The notes under the pieces were generated by a model, which saw only the letters and a program-made list of their open reading frames with translations, had not been told where the DNA came from and did not search any database. The translations under genes and the position numbers were made by a program. DNA of 64,000 nt from Siphlonurus alternatus (lineage: Eukaryota; Arthropoda; Insecta; Ephemeroptera; Siphlonuridae). Positions 47,850-58,902 of this stretch are shown one piece after another. Where the stretch lies: positions 38,837,950-38,901,949 of the forward strand of contig OX463781.1 in assembly GCA_949825025.1 (NCBI GenBank). The letters run 5' to 3'. Position 1 is the first letter of the stretch, and each line of letters begins with the position of its first letter.

Positions 47850-48400
47850 TACTGAATCTCTGCTATTTTTTTTTTACTAACAGTAAGTATAATGTAGTTG
47901 TATATAATAATGTAATTAATAGTGTACATAGAGTTACTTTTTTAATAAATATTATTGAACAATACAAGCACTTTGTTAGACTCAGCTTTTCTATCAAATT
48001 TAAACAATAAACAATATATTCATCAACAAATCTAAATATAGTTTCACTCGTGTGTACATACTCTAGGGTAATCAAAATAATGATTATCATTAATCAACAT
48101 GTCATTTCTGTCAACTTATTTACTACTAGTACTTAATTGTTACAATAATCCCTATACTTTCAACTAATCAACAACGTGAGTAGCTATGTAAAAAAATATA
48201 AACACTGGCAAAAATATGAGATTTGTATAAAAGGGTGACACAAAATTGTAAAAGTCTGACAGACACGAATGTTTGTTGTTACCGAAAGTCAAATTAGCTT
48301 ACAGTGTGCGGCAATTTGTTCTGCATGTTGGCCAAATATACTGCAATGGTGCAAATTCACAACAATTGAGAAATGTTAATCATTTCCTACATTAAGGAAT
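47850..48400. other. AT-rich sequence with no recognised feature
   Basis: A 75-codon minus-strand frame is present, but it is hydrophobic low-complexity sequence typical of AT-rich DNA. Confidence 0.35.
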
Positions 48401-48409
48401 TTGACATAA

Positions 48410-48641
48410 TGAGATATTAGATTGTGAAAATTTTATTGGCTTAATCAAAAGAAGGGGTAAAAATATGGTACTGTGAATTTTTTCAGATTTTTCTGAGACC
48501 GGGAACTATATTTAAAAATAGACTTTCAATAATTTTTTAAAAATAGTTCCTGGTCTCAGAAAATTCTGAAAAATTCACAGTACCATATTTTTACCCCTTC
48601 TTTCGATTAAGCCACTAAAATTTTCATATTCTAATATCTCA
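48410..48641. mobile_element. Family C foldback, short copy
   Basis: The ends TGAGATATTAGATTGTGAAA and CATATTCTAATATCTCA are as in 569-890. The arms meet at TTTAAAAATAGACTTTCAATAATTTTTTAAAAA, so the GACGTCACGGGCGGCACT centre is absent. The hairpin is almost perfect. Confidence 0.85.
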
Positions 48642-48927
48642 CTAAAGCAAATATTTAACTCTAATTCGGGAGATTAACTAGATTTTTAAGCAAGTAAGGG
48701 TGGGAGCTCTGATCATTAACATCAATTTATTAGCAAAAAAATATATTGACAAAATAATATATTTTTTTATTTTAAGTACATGTATTTTTGTTATACAATA
48801 CTAAAAAAGGTTCAAATTTAACTTGTGAGGAGTTGTGAGTAAAAAAAATGCACACTTTTAATTTTTTGGTTTACCATGAAACATAATAGGACCAATTTAA
48901 TTTTAAAAATGTTAATTTTTAAATAAT

Positions 48928-49180
48928 ATGGACAACGTGCATGAAATTTGTGCATTACAAATTTGTATAGAATGATAACCTTGACTTAATTATATATTTT
49001 CAATTTCTTTTAAAATTTAAAACCCTTAAACACCCTTAAAATTGAGGGGAAAGATGCTGTGATGTCATAGTCATTGCAACATATTTTTTATGCTTGTTAA
49101 ATATCTGCTTGATTATGACATCACAGCATCTTTTCCCTTAATTTTAAGATTGTTAGTTGTTAAAATAACTGGAAAAATTG
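48928..49180. mobile_element. Family F foldback with ATGGACAA-type left end
   Basis: The left end ATGGACAACGTGCATGAAAT is of family A/D type. The centre (GATGCTGTGATGTCATAGTC facing ATTATGACATCACAGCATCT) is of family F type. The right end runs directly into the family A copy at 49194. Confidence 0.65.
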
Positions 49181-49193
49181 ACAATATTATACA

Positions 49194-49523
49194 ATGGACA
49201 ACCTGCATGAAATTTTTTTAATGCAGAAATGAATAGAGGGTACCAAATTATGCTACTCTGATTTTTTTTCAGATTTTTTTGAGACCCGGAACTATTTTAA
49301 AATAATTATTGAAAGTTCTACAAGTTAATTTGGCACCCCTGAATTCTTAATAAAAAGGATAGGGACTAGACGCCTATTGACACCTCTAGGGGGCGTGGCC
49401 GCAGTTTCAATAATTATTTAAAAATAATTCTTGGTTTAAAAAAAATATGAAAAAATTCAGAGTAGCATAATTTGGTGCCCTCTAATCATTTCTGCAATAA
49501 AAAAATTCATGCAGGTTGTCCAT
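49194..49523. mobile_element. Family A foldback, best copy, 330 bp
   Basis: The terminal repeats are ATGGACAACCTGCATGAA and complement. The arms run through AGAGGGTACCAAATTATGCT and GAGACCCGGAACTATTTTAAA to a GC-rich centre with TTTGGCACCCCTGAATTC, GACACCTCTAGGGGGCGTGG. It is non-coding. It starts within a few bases of the family F element, so the pair may be adjacent insertions. Confidence 0.87.
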
Positions 49524-49549
49524 TCGAGCGTTTCTATAATTCACATATC

Positions 49550-49655
49550 GTCGCCTCAGAATAGAAATGCCCTATAAGTACCACGAATTTTTAATACAAA
49601 TGTGAGCCATATGTTACACATTCTATTCTGAGGTGACGTTGCAATAAATAAAAAC
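49550..49655. mobile_element. Small palindromic element with TCGTCGCCTCAGAATAG ends
   Basis: ATCGTCGCCTCAGAATAGAAAT mirrors ATTCTATTCTGAGGTGACG. The end resembles the CGTCGCC end of family J but the interior differs. Confidence 0.6.
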
Positions 49656-49659
49656 TTAT

Positions 49660-50850
49660 TTTAAAAGCAAGTTGTCCATTAACAAATACCGTACACAATT
49701 TAAATCAATATAATACAAAATAAAATTGATTTCCATTAGAGCTTTAAATCTCTTTCTGGTAATTTCAAAACTATGTTCTGTTTTTGATTCATCGACAACT
49801 TGAAGTTAAATATTGATCCTAGCTATGCTAAGTGGCTGCTCTGCTTGCTATGCTCTGTTGAGGATTTAGCCAGCTTAGTATAGAATGGCCAAGTGTGAAA
49901 GGATGTCATAGCTCTAGAACCTTTACCACTACAACCCGGCTGTGGTGGAGAGGGGCGTGGCACAATAAGTCATCCCACGTGTCATATACAATATGGCGGT
50001 CAAGCGCAACTGACCACTAGCTTTTAGAAAATAATCCTTTGTCGAGCGCAATTATAATATATATAAGAGAATTTTAGTATAGAAGCTTCTTTTAATGATA
50101 AATTTTATGTTAGGTTGGAATTGTTAGCAAAAAGAGGATAAAAAAAACAAACAGAATTTCTACATCTTTATAATTTATAATAATTTCTTGGTATGTTTTA
50201 TCCGTATAACCAACAAAATCGATGCGTACAATTAAGTATTTTGTGCTTAAAATTTATTCTTTTGCTACAGTTGAAATTTCATAAATGAGTCTACTGAATC
50301 ACAGAATTATTAATTATACATCGAAATTTTACATACAGAATTTTATTTTTTTTTATTTACGTACGTATGTCAATACAGAATTAAATAGTGCATTTTGTGC
50401 CAAGGAAAAAGTGAATGAAACCAATACTGTATATTTTATATTCAAAATGCATTATTATAGTTTTCACAATTGTAACATTTTATACGTTTATATACAATTA
50501 TTACAGTCTTGAAACACTCATTAAAATTAATGTAAAATAAAATTACACCATTCAATAAATTAATTATTTATAAATACCACTAAAGTGATCTAAAAATATA
50601 AAATAAATATATAAGAGCTTCTGTATAAAACAAAGATAAAAAACAAACTCTTTGTTGTTTCCTTTGTCCGGAGCAACATAAGAATGTAATTTCAAAGTTA
50701 AAATGAAAGCAAGACTTTACGTGTATCTTCTTCGAGCAGGAGCAATGGAAAAATTTCTCGAGAAGTAAACAGGAGGTCGAGAGAGCTTTAAATCCACGAC
50801 TGCCAGGGTTTCAATTTCCTGAGTCTCTGCCGCTCACACATTTCCTCTCT
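49660..50850. other. AT-rich to mixed unique sequence
   Basis: The part 49830-50010 is GC-richer and unrecognised. The rest is AT-rich. A 75-codon plus-strand frame (50285-50512) has no recognisable features. Confidence 0.35.
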
Positions 50851-50851
50851 C

Positions 50852-51062
<211 letters not shown>

Positions 51063-51164
51063 ACTCTCACATCTCTTCTAATAGTAAAAATACAGCTTTA
51101 AACAATCTTCTTGCCACATCTGAAGATATAACTTATATATATATACAGTATATATATATACACA

Positions 51165-51265
51165 TCAGTGGTGCGAGCTTTTTCAAAAAGAGTTTGAAAT
51201 TTGATTTTAAGAGTGCATGTTATAAAAAAAAAATTGTGTAAACCAGAGTAAAATATATGATCCTT
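51165..51265 (+). repeat. SINE body fragment
   Basis: AGAGTTTGAAATTTGATTTTA, AGAGTGCATGTTATAAA and GTGTAAACCAGAGTAAA align with the body downstream of the tRNA-like head at 51528 (about 51610-51690). The head is missing here. Confidence 0.55.
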
Positions 51266-51312
51266 ATTCAATTGCCATCTTTTCCCCTTTCCCCTCTTTA
51301 CCCCCTTTTCTA

Positions 51313-51314
<2 letters not shown>

Positions 51315-51367
<53 letters not shown>

Positions 51368-51368
51368 A
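51315..51368. repeat. (TA)n microsatellite
   Basis: A TA run of about 50 bases with one TGTA interruption. Confidence 0.94.
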
Positions 51369-51524
51369 ATATAGTATATATTATTAGGATAGAGGTAAAG
51401 GTAAAGATGGCAATACATAAATATTGGATACTATATATATAACTTTGGCTTGCACTATCTGATAACAGGCACTGTTAAAAAAAAAAAATCAAACTTTTGT
51501 GAAACAGTGTTGAACTGTTGAAAT

Positions 51525-51695
51525 GCTGGCCCTGTGACGTAATTTGTAACGCAGTTGGAGATCAAATCCAAAAGATCTGAGTTCGAGTTCCAGTGGTTCT
51601 AGTTTTTTTCACAGAGTTTAAAATATATACTTTTAAGAGATATATAAGAAGCCCATGCTATAAAATGGTGTAAGCCAGAGCAAATATTATCCATA
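51525..51695 (+). mobile_element. tRNA-derived SINE
   Basis: The head has an A-box-like TGACGTAATTTGTAACGC (51534-51552). Its anticodon stem TTGGA/TCCAA (51555-51559 and 51567-51571) is perfect, around a 7-base loop GATCAAA with TCA in the anticodon position. The B box is GAGTTCGAGTTCC (51579-51591). The head resembles tRNA-Arg-type sequences, but the parent is uncertain. The body continues to about 51690 and is repeated without the head at 51165-51265. An A/T-rich acceptor region without pairing argues against a functional tRNA. Confidence 0.68.
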
Positions 51696-51701
51696 TATCG
51701 C

Positions 51702-52293
51702 CTCTCGACCAGAATAATGACCTATCTGCTATTTCAGGTGAGCACAATGGTCAATTTGCATCACATTTTTTTATTAGCTCAATCGAAAGAGGGGGTCGAA
51801 AAATACACCTATGAATTTTATGAGATTTTTATTTGTACTGCATCATGGCTAAAACAGAGATGTAAAGAGATCACGTGACCTGGAGGCGGCGCCGGTGACG
51901 CCTGTGACGTCATTGAACTGTATGGTCAAGCAAACGATCGTCTATATAAGTCTTGTAAATAATAAATTAATTGTTGCTTGTTTCCATAGCAAAAAACGTG
52001 TGGTTGCTTAATTAATACAAACGTTATTATAAAGTCGATCGTTTTGTTTGACCGAACAGTTCAATGACGTCACAGGCGCCGCCTCCAGGTCACGTGACCT
52101 CTTTACATCACTGTTTTAGCCTTGATGCAGTACAAATAAAAATCTCATAAAATTCACAGTTGTATTTTTCGACCTCCTCTTTCGATTTGGTAAAAAAAAA
52201 AACACGATGCAAATTGTCCATTATGAGCTGTAAATCGATATAAAATAAAGATAATTTTTGCACTGACCTGAATTAGCAGATAGCTCATTATTT
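51702..52293. mobile_element. Family E foldback, interrupted by a family D element
   Basis: The left end AATAATGACCTATCTGCTAT, then TTCAGGTGAGCACAA, and the right end TTGCACTGACCTGAATTAGC, then AGATAGCTCATTATT, are complementary and match the uninterrupted copy at 54291-54421. The family D element occupies 51747-52221. Confidence 0.75.
51747..52221. mobile_element. Family D foldback, about 475 bp
   Basis: The ends are ATGGTCAATTTGCATCA and TGATGCAAATTGTCCAT-like. The arms run through CTCAATCGAAAGAGGGGGTC, TTGTACTGCATCATGGCTAA, AGGTCACGTGACCTGGAGGC-type sequence and TGACGTCATTGAACTGT, to ACGATCGTCTATATAAG facing the loop. It matches 56384-56839 throughout. Non-coding. Confidence 0.87.
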
Positions 52294-52393
52294 ATACATT
52301 TATATAAATATATATTTATAATATATCAGCCATAATTTACAATGAATCAATGACAGTTTTCTACTCAGACTATTAAAATAAAGACTATATATT

Positions 52394-53464
52394 TAGGGCT
52401 GTAAATTTTAACCGGTTGATTAACCGTCCGGTTAAAAACCCACGGTTAATCGTTTTCATAAAACGCTGTTACTCGAGGTTACGGTTAATTTAACCATTTA
52501 ACCGAACTTTGATTAAAATTGAAAATTAACCGATAGTCAATTTTAACCGTTTCTAGCCGTGTCATAATTTTAAGCACTTGTAACCGCGGTTAATTATTTT
52601 TATGAATTTTTAAAATGCAAAAAAATTAATTGAAACGTAAATTCCATTCAGGATATAAAAGGTATTTGACCATCCTCTCAAACATAACAATTTATTATAT
52701 ATACATATCATTTATCTATATTTTTGACAATGTAAGTTGAACTATTCTTCAACTTCCGTTTTTTAGGTAATCAACTAAAAAACATATTTTATGAACTATA
52801 ACAAAGAAAAAAAGGAATTCGAGGGTCATTCTCAAAAAAAAATATTATAATATGATATATAGAGAACAGTTCAGAAAAGAATTGAATTTCTCAATTCATC
52901 CCCCCCCTCCTCTCCCCCTCCCCTCCCCCACACGCACAAAAATAGAATGCAATCGTGACACTGTGAAAAGTAGCCATATTCAATAATGCATGTTAAATAA
53001 ACAATATCAATATTAACAACAATAATTGATTAAAGATATTTATGTTATAATTTTTAATGTTATACTATATACTTATAATAATAAAAACCATTAGCTGTTA
53101 TTTTGATTTTAATGTTTTTAATTAATGTATGATGTTGATAAAAGGAAGAATAATATTCTATATTCAGTTTTGTGTATGCAATATTAATGGTATTTGTACT
53201 AAATATATCTTAATTTAACGTGATAATTGCCAAAAAATAACCGATGGCGCAGAGTTAACCGTTTCGGTTAAATTAACCGATCAAATAAATTCAAATAATT
53301 ATCCGATCGAATAAAATTAACCGATATCGATTAGACGGTTTTTTTAATCGATCAAACATTTTCAGAATTCTTGGCGGTTTTTAATCGAACTTCGGTTTGA
53401 TTAAAAACCGGTTAAAAGTTGACGGTCACCGGTTAAACATTTTTCTCGGTTATTTACAGCCCTA
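52394..53464. mobile_element. hAT-like non-autonomous DNA transposon, 1071 bp
   Basis: The terminal repeats TAGGGCTGTAAA and TTTACAGCCCTA are flanked by an 8-bp duplication, TATATATT (52386-52393) and TATATATC (53465-53472), with one mismatch. Both subterminal regions (about 200 bases) are packed with TTAACCG/CGGTTAA motifs in both orientations. The interior (about 52620-53200) is AT-rich and has no transposase frame. An 8-bp duplication with short repeats and subterminal motif clusters is typical of hAT elements. Confidence 0.8.
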
Positions 53465-53499
53465 TATATATCACTACTGTATTTTTTTTTTAAATAATA

Positions 53500-54240
53500 T
53501 TTAGTAAACGGATTATTTCAGATCAAGAGCACTTTACTGTTATTGATTTTCCACTTTTTATATTTCATTTTTTAATTTGATTCATGAGTGAATATGTAAA
53601 TTTCAAAGTGTGGTACTTGATATGACGATTTTAATTCCTATAATATAGTCTGTATTGTGAGAAGAGAGAAGGGTGACTGAGTAAGCAGTGCTGGGTTAAA
53701 TGTATTGTGATCTGCCTCATATGTGTAATCGAATCCAGAGCATGGTATATAATATGCAATCAGCTATACCAATCTGCCTCCATAAGGCCAATGTTAAAAC
53801 AAATTTTGAGTGGGGGAAATGCCTATATTGCCCATGTTAAATCCAAAATTTCGGGGGTTCTGCAGCCCCCCCCCCCAGCCTCCCCCCCTGGATCCGCGCC
53901 TGATGTTGAAGTACTGTTGTGTACATTCAATACTTATACCACAGTAGGTTAAATTAGTTATATTCTGCTTCATAATAAATTATATTAATATATTATATTT
54001 ACTTGTTGATAATTAATAAATACCACAATCCATTTCAAATAATTATAATAATATATAGTATTTAAAAAAGTTATTATTATTATTATTATTATTTTCCTGG
54101 ATTTATGTTAAAATTTGAAGATATAGCTCTATACTTAATTAAACTTTTCAGATTGCATACCAAAGTACACCTTTAGTCATCATAAACGTTATCTCTTCTC
54201 TACCTGCTAGTACTTTTACAATAGCAGCTGTGTACTTGTG
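53500..54240. other. Unique AT-rich sequence with poly-C patch
   Basis: An 81-codon plus-strand frame (53707-53952) contains a proline-rich end made by a C run (53867-53888). It is not recognised. A (TTA)n patch lies at 54071-54093. Confidence 0.35.
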
Positions 54241-54247
54241 TACTTTT

Positions 54248-54262
54248 GGGGGGGGGGGGGGG
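54248..54262. repeat. Poly-G run
   Basis: Fifteen consecutive G. Confidence 0.93.
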
Positions 54263-54290
54263 AATACTGTACTGCATATTTGACTCTCGT

Positions 54291-54421
54291 CCGAAATAAT
54301 GAGCTATCTGCTATTTCAGGTGAGCGCAATAATTATGAGCTGAAAATCTAGTAAATAGGTATAAAAAAAAAGCTCATAATTGCACTTACCTGAAATAGCA
54401 GACAACTCATTACCGCAACGG
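54291..54421. mobile_element. Family E foldback, uninterrupted copy
   Basis: CCGAAATAATGAGCTATCTG and CTATTTCAGGTGAGCGCAAT on the left mirror ATTGCACTTACCTGAAATAG and CAGACAACTCATTAC on the right, with AATTATGAGCT facing AGCTCATAATT. About 131 bp. Confidence 0.82.
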
Positions 54422-54583
54422 ATCATATATAGTTATAACTACAAACTATACATATATTATATAATAATAATATATATATATATAATAGTTTATTATTTCG
54501 GACAAAGAATGAAATTGCATGGTTGCTCTTCATACCTTCAAGGTTTCAAAATTATGTCACTTTTTCTCGTGGAACTTAATGCT

Positions 54584-54898
54584 AATGGAGTGTATCAACC
54601 TACTTTTTTTTTTTTTTTTGCAGAAATGGATAGAGGGTGCAATGTTATCCTACTCTGATTTTTTTCAGATTTTCAAGAGACCGGGAAGTATTTTTAAAAA
54701 ATTATTGAAATCCCTTTTTGTGACGTCACGAGGCGGCAAGTCTTAAGGAGCGGCGTCTTGTGACGTCATGAAAAGTACTTTCAATAAATTTTTTTAAATA
54801 CTTTCCGGTCTACAAAAAATCTGAAAAAAATCAGGGTAGCATAACTTTGCACGTTCTATCCATTTTTGCAACAAAAAAAAATTAGGTCGATACTCCAT
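54584..54898. mobile_element. Family B foldback
   Basis: The ends are ATGGAGTGTATCAACCT and TAGGTCGATACTCCAT. The arms carry GTGCAATGTTATCCTACTCTG and GAGACCGGGAAGTATTTTT. The centre is GTGACGTCACGAGGCGGCAA facing GCGGCGTCTTGTGACGTCAT. The 92- and 75-codon frames across its left part are incidental. Confidence 0.85.
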
Positions 54899-54899
54899 T

Positions 54900-55290
54900 A
54901 TAGGCAGTAGTAACGTTTAATTCGTACTGTCCCGTGTTTTGAATGTTTTACCAAAAATATTCCGGATTTTGAATATATTTTTAATATTATGGCAATATTA
55001 TTCAGTTTTATAGTATAAAAATTTGAAAAATCATTTTTACCTTCAGTAATAAATTATTATATCTTTTATAATTTATTCTACTTTTTTTTATATATATATA
55101 AACAAAATTTATTACAAAAAAGGATGAAATAAATTAAAAATGTATACGTGGATATTACTTGTTGTGAGTTAGACGAATTAGAATACATGACAGAATGTTC
55201 AACATTGTTGAGGTTTTACATGCAGAGAACCAGAGAACGTTACATGAACACTACAGGATCGTAACGCCGCGGCATTGGTTGCAATGACAG
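54900..55290. other. AT-rich sequence with no recognised feature
   Basis: No coding frame or shared repeat identified. Confidence 0.4.

Positions 55291-55293
<3 letters not shown>

Positions 55294-55370
<77 letters not shown>
55294..55370. repeat. (GA)n microsatellite
   Basis: A pure GA run of about 77 bases. Confidence 0.97.
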
Positions 55371-55372
<2 letters not shown>

Positions 55373-55374
55373 CA

Positions 55375-55990
55375 CATGTCCAACTGATTGATCATCGACA
55401 ATTCTGCACCATTACAAAGTGGTAATAGTGACAATTATTAATGACGTCACTGTATATATTCATTAAAATTGTCAAAATAAAACATTAATACAATTCACAC
55501 TAAATATAATAGTAAAAAGGGGTAAAAAAAGAAGAGCAATGGTTATAACATACATACAGATGTAAAGTGCAAACATGTTTTATGTTTCAAAAGTTAATTT
55601 ACTTTAAATTAAGTAAATTATTGTAAATTAAAATATAAATTCATTATTGAAATGTTTTAGAATAATAGTGACTGACTGATGCGCGTATATATTATTGTAA
55701 AACGCACGCAAATGCCAGGTTCCCGTTCCCGATGATCCCGCAAAATGCTCAACTTAGAGTTTCATAATTAGTAAGTAATTAGTGGTTTGATTAAAAAAAT
55801 ATTGTAAAGACTTTTAATATTGTTAATTGGAATTAATATTTAAAAGAAGAAACTTGTATTTTATTATTTTGATTTGTTTCAATTACTCATGATGAAAGAG
55901 TAAAAAGCTCCATTATGTAACAGAATTCATCAGACAATTTTACATTAATACAAAGTTTTTACAAAATATTTTATACAGGTACTTTATTTA
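55375..55990. other. AT-rich sequence with no recognised feature
   Basis: No coding frame or shared repeat identified. Confidence 0.4.
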
Positions 55991-55996
55991 ATTTAT

Positions 55997-56280
55997 ATCC
56001 TGTAATCTGGTACTTAGGGCTGAAGTGTGTATATCTGATTCGTAATCGGATAGTCTAATTAAGTTCGGTCCTCCGCCAAGCTTTTCCACATGCTGGTACA
56101 TAACTATAAGTAACACCCACACTTGCATGTGCATCCGGGAGGTGATTGATGGCATCCTCTATAATATCAACTACCGACCATCCTGACTGAGGTTTCCATG
56201 GTTCCCTCAGTCACATCGAGGTAAATTCTGGAATATATTGTCATAAGCCATGGCCAGTCTGGTTTAAAAATGAGGCACAA
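55997..56280 (+). mobile_element. tRNA-Thr-like SINE with conserved central domain
   Basis: The head has an A-box-like TTAGGGCTGAAGTGTG (56014-56029). The anticodon stem TCTGA/TCGGA (56034-56038 and 56046-56050) surrounds the loop TTCGTAA with CGT in the anticodon position (56041-56043). The B box AGTTCGGTCC is at 56062-56071. The body contains the central domain CCATCCTGACTGAGGTTTCC, ATGGTTCCCTCAGTCACATC and AAGCCATGGCC (56178-56255). The domain matches that of the 5S-type SINEs in this window, but the head differs. Confidence 0.75.
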
Positions 56281-56383
56281 AATCCTAAACAACATTCTTA
56301 ATTATTAGATACTAAATGTGTTTTTTAAGTACTTTTATTTTTACCTTATAATATTTTTTTTAATCAGTACATTTATTGTGCTT

Positions 56384-56839
56384 ATGGACAATTTGCATCA
56401 ACTTTTTTTACCAACTCAATCGAAAGAGGAGGTCAAAAAATAACTTGTGAATTTTATGCGATTTTTATTCGTTTTGCATCATGGCTAAAAGAGAGATGTA
56501 AAGAGGTCGCGTGACCTGGAGGCGGCGCCTGTGACGTCATTGAACTGTTCGGTCAAACAAACGATTGACTTTATTACGCTTGTATACAACCACGTTGCTA
56601 TGGAGACAAGCAACAATTAATTTATTGTTTACAAGCGTTATATAGACGATCGTTTGCTTGACCAGACAGTCCAATGACGTCATAGGCGACACGGGCACTG
56701 CCTCCAGGTCACGTGACCTCTTTACATCTCTATTTTAGCCATGATGCAGTACGAATAAAAATCTCATAAAATTCATAGGTGTATTTTTCGACCTCCTCTT
56801 TCGATTGAGCTACTAAAAAAAGTTGATGCAAATTGTCCA
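56384..56839. mobile_element. Family D foldback, best copy, 456 bp
   Basis: The ends are ATGGACAATTTGCATCAA and TTGATGCAAATTGTCCA. The arms contain CGAAAGAGGAGGTC, GTGACCTGGAGGCGGCGCCT, GTGACGTCATTGAACTGTTC and CAAACGATTG, mirrored on the right by CGATCGTTTGCTTGACCAGA and so on. The loop is about 60 bases. The right arm has a small insertion (GACACGGGCAC) inside the GC-rich part. Confidence 0.88.
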
Positions 56840-56899
56840 ATTTCCAGAACTTTTCACAGCAAATCTTGTTTTCATCAAACAGAGTTAAAGTACAAAAAT

Positions 56900-57190
56900 G
56901 TATTAGGAATAAGTTTCTAAAAATTTAGTGTGAATATTTGCACGGGAATTGCAGGTGACTTTTGACCCTATTTTGAGGCTAAATTAAGAAATTAATTAAA
57001 TAGTGTAGTGTTTGAGTTGAAAATCTATACTAAATAGAGAAACATCGCGCCATTCCACCCCCAGCCTGAATCTATATAATCCAGCCTAAGTAAGGCATAC
57101 ACAAGTGCACTTAAATATTGAGTGGATTATCACAGTACTTTTATTTTCACTAACAAGTAAGTAAGTAAGTACTTTTTTAGGATTCAGTAC
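56900..57190. other. Unique sequence with partial TCTAAAAATTTAGTGTGAA ends
   Basis: TCTAAAAATTTAGTGTGAA (about 56918-56936), and again TCTAAAAATTTAGTGTG near 57447, match the right end of the 26547-26929 element. They lie in direct orientation about 530 bases apart, and no matching left ends were found. Either two decayed copies are present, or one is interrupted by the 57197-57337 element. Confidence 0.4.
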
Positions 57191-57196
57191 ATTAAA

Positions 57197-57337
57197 AGGG
57201 GCATTCACAAAGTCTTAAGGCCACATTTAAGGCTCGATAATTTAAAGCTTGATTTTAGACGTGTTTTTTAGACCCAAAATTTCTGGTCTTAAACTATTGA
57301 GCCTTAATTGTGGCCTTAAGGCTTTGTGAATGCCCCT
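57197..57337. mobile_element. AGGGGCATTCACAAAG miniature element, 141 bp
   Basis: The ends AGGGGCATTCACAAAGTCTT and complement are near-perfect, with TAAGGCCACATTTAAGGCTC and GAGCCTTAATTGTGGCCTTA mirrored. The interior matches 19344-19488 in opposite orientation. A truncated left end of the same family is at 59283-59340. Confidence 0.86.
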
Positions 57338-57469
57338 ATAAATGACTTACTTAAATTTTATTTTCATGCAGTACTTTTCGCACTTTTAAGTACAAATTTT
57401 GTACAGAGTCAATTCAAGTACAAAAATTGTCTTGAAATTAAGTATCTAAAAATTTAGTGTGGTGACGTC

Positions 57470-58550
57470 ATCACGACAAACTGTGATTCTCATTATATAA
57501 TCTGATCATTGCATAATAACATATATCTGTCTGCATACATCCTACATTAAATAGGCCGTGATGCCTCAATGACAAATGATATTATATGCATGTCATGCAC
57601 TACGTTCTATAATTATTGCTTTACATAACTATCTTGCTTGTATATACATGCATTATTATAATATTAATGTGTTTACATAATAACTATAATAAGCAATCAA
57701 TATAATACTGTTGTAATTAATACAATATTTTATTGTTGTTTTGATACATATAGAGATTAAATCCTACAAAAAATATAGTAGCTACAATAAAGCTATGATG
57801 ATTCTGGCATATCAAAAAGAATTTTCACTTGATATTATATGGATTAAAAAATACCATAATATAATATAACTATAATAATTATGTAATGTATATTACTATA
57901 TAGATAAAACACTATAGTATGTGTGTTAAAATTGCTCAAATACCACAAGAATAAACGCATACTACATTTTTAGACTTCTTGGAGAAAAAAATTTAATGTT
58001 TTTGCTATATAAATTTTGATAGAAGCATACTTTGAATAACTATAGCGTACTTTAAATTCCAGACTTATATTTTAATATTTCTTTGAAAATGAACATACGT
58101 TGTTCACAAAAAAGAAACAGTAAAAATGATAACAATGAGTTTTTTTCTCTGAACAGTTTAGATGCAAATTGATGTATTAAATTTATATATTTTTTACCTA
58201 TACATTTTAGGATAACTATTAAAAAAATGCACTTTTAAACACGAAATTATGTCAAATTTTTGTTTAAGAATTTGCATCGCATTTTTGTGCTGAACATCAA
58301 AATTAAATTAATCACAAATTTATCAAACACTAGCCTGTAATTAATTAATTTTAAATAGTTTTCCAAGTTAACGTGCATTCAAAACTATGTATAAAACTTT
58401 GGGTTAAGATATTGCAAATCAATTGAACAAAACTTTTTTTTTTTTTTTTAATGAACACTTATAATTTAAGAACTCTTTCATGCAAACATAAAGCATGACC
58501 TGCATTATTATTATTAATTTTTTTAATATTTGAACCTCAATTTTTGTCTT
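57470..58550. other. AT-rich sequence with no recognised feature
   Basis: About 1 kb of AT-rich DNA with only short frames and no shared repeat. Confidence 0.4.
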
Positions 58551-58559
58551 ATTAATTTC

Positions 58560-58745
58560 TTCTAATATTTTTTGGACCTTCTAGCATTCTTAAAATCGTG
58601 CTATAAAACGCTTTGATGTCATAATCATGTAACTCTTTTCTGAGTGCTTGCATGTTAAAACTATTTGTATGACTATGACGTCACAATATTTTACTGCATG
58701 ATTTTAAATATGTTAATTAGATTTTTTTTAAATCCTGAAAAAAAA
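58560..58745. mobile_element. Family F foldback, diverged copy
   Basis: CTTCTAGCATTCTTAAAATC, GTGCTATAAAACGCTTTGATG and TCATAATCATGTAA face TTTGTATGACTATGACGTCA, CAATATTTTACTGCATGATTTTAAA. The outer ends are too worn to place. Confidence 0.65.
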
Positions 58746-58902
58746 GCAATAATACAATAATAATACTAACATAAAACTTGAAATCCTTTATGAAGTAAAA
58801 AAAAAAAAAAGAAAAATGCAGAATTCCATATCTTTATATTATGGAACTCTGTTTTTTTGTTTTTTGTTTTTTAATTTTTTAATCAGACCCTAAAACTCTA
58901 TT

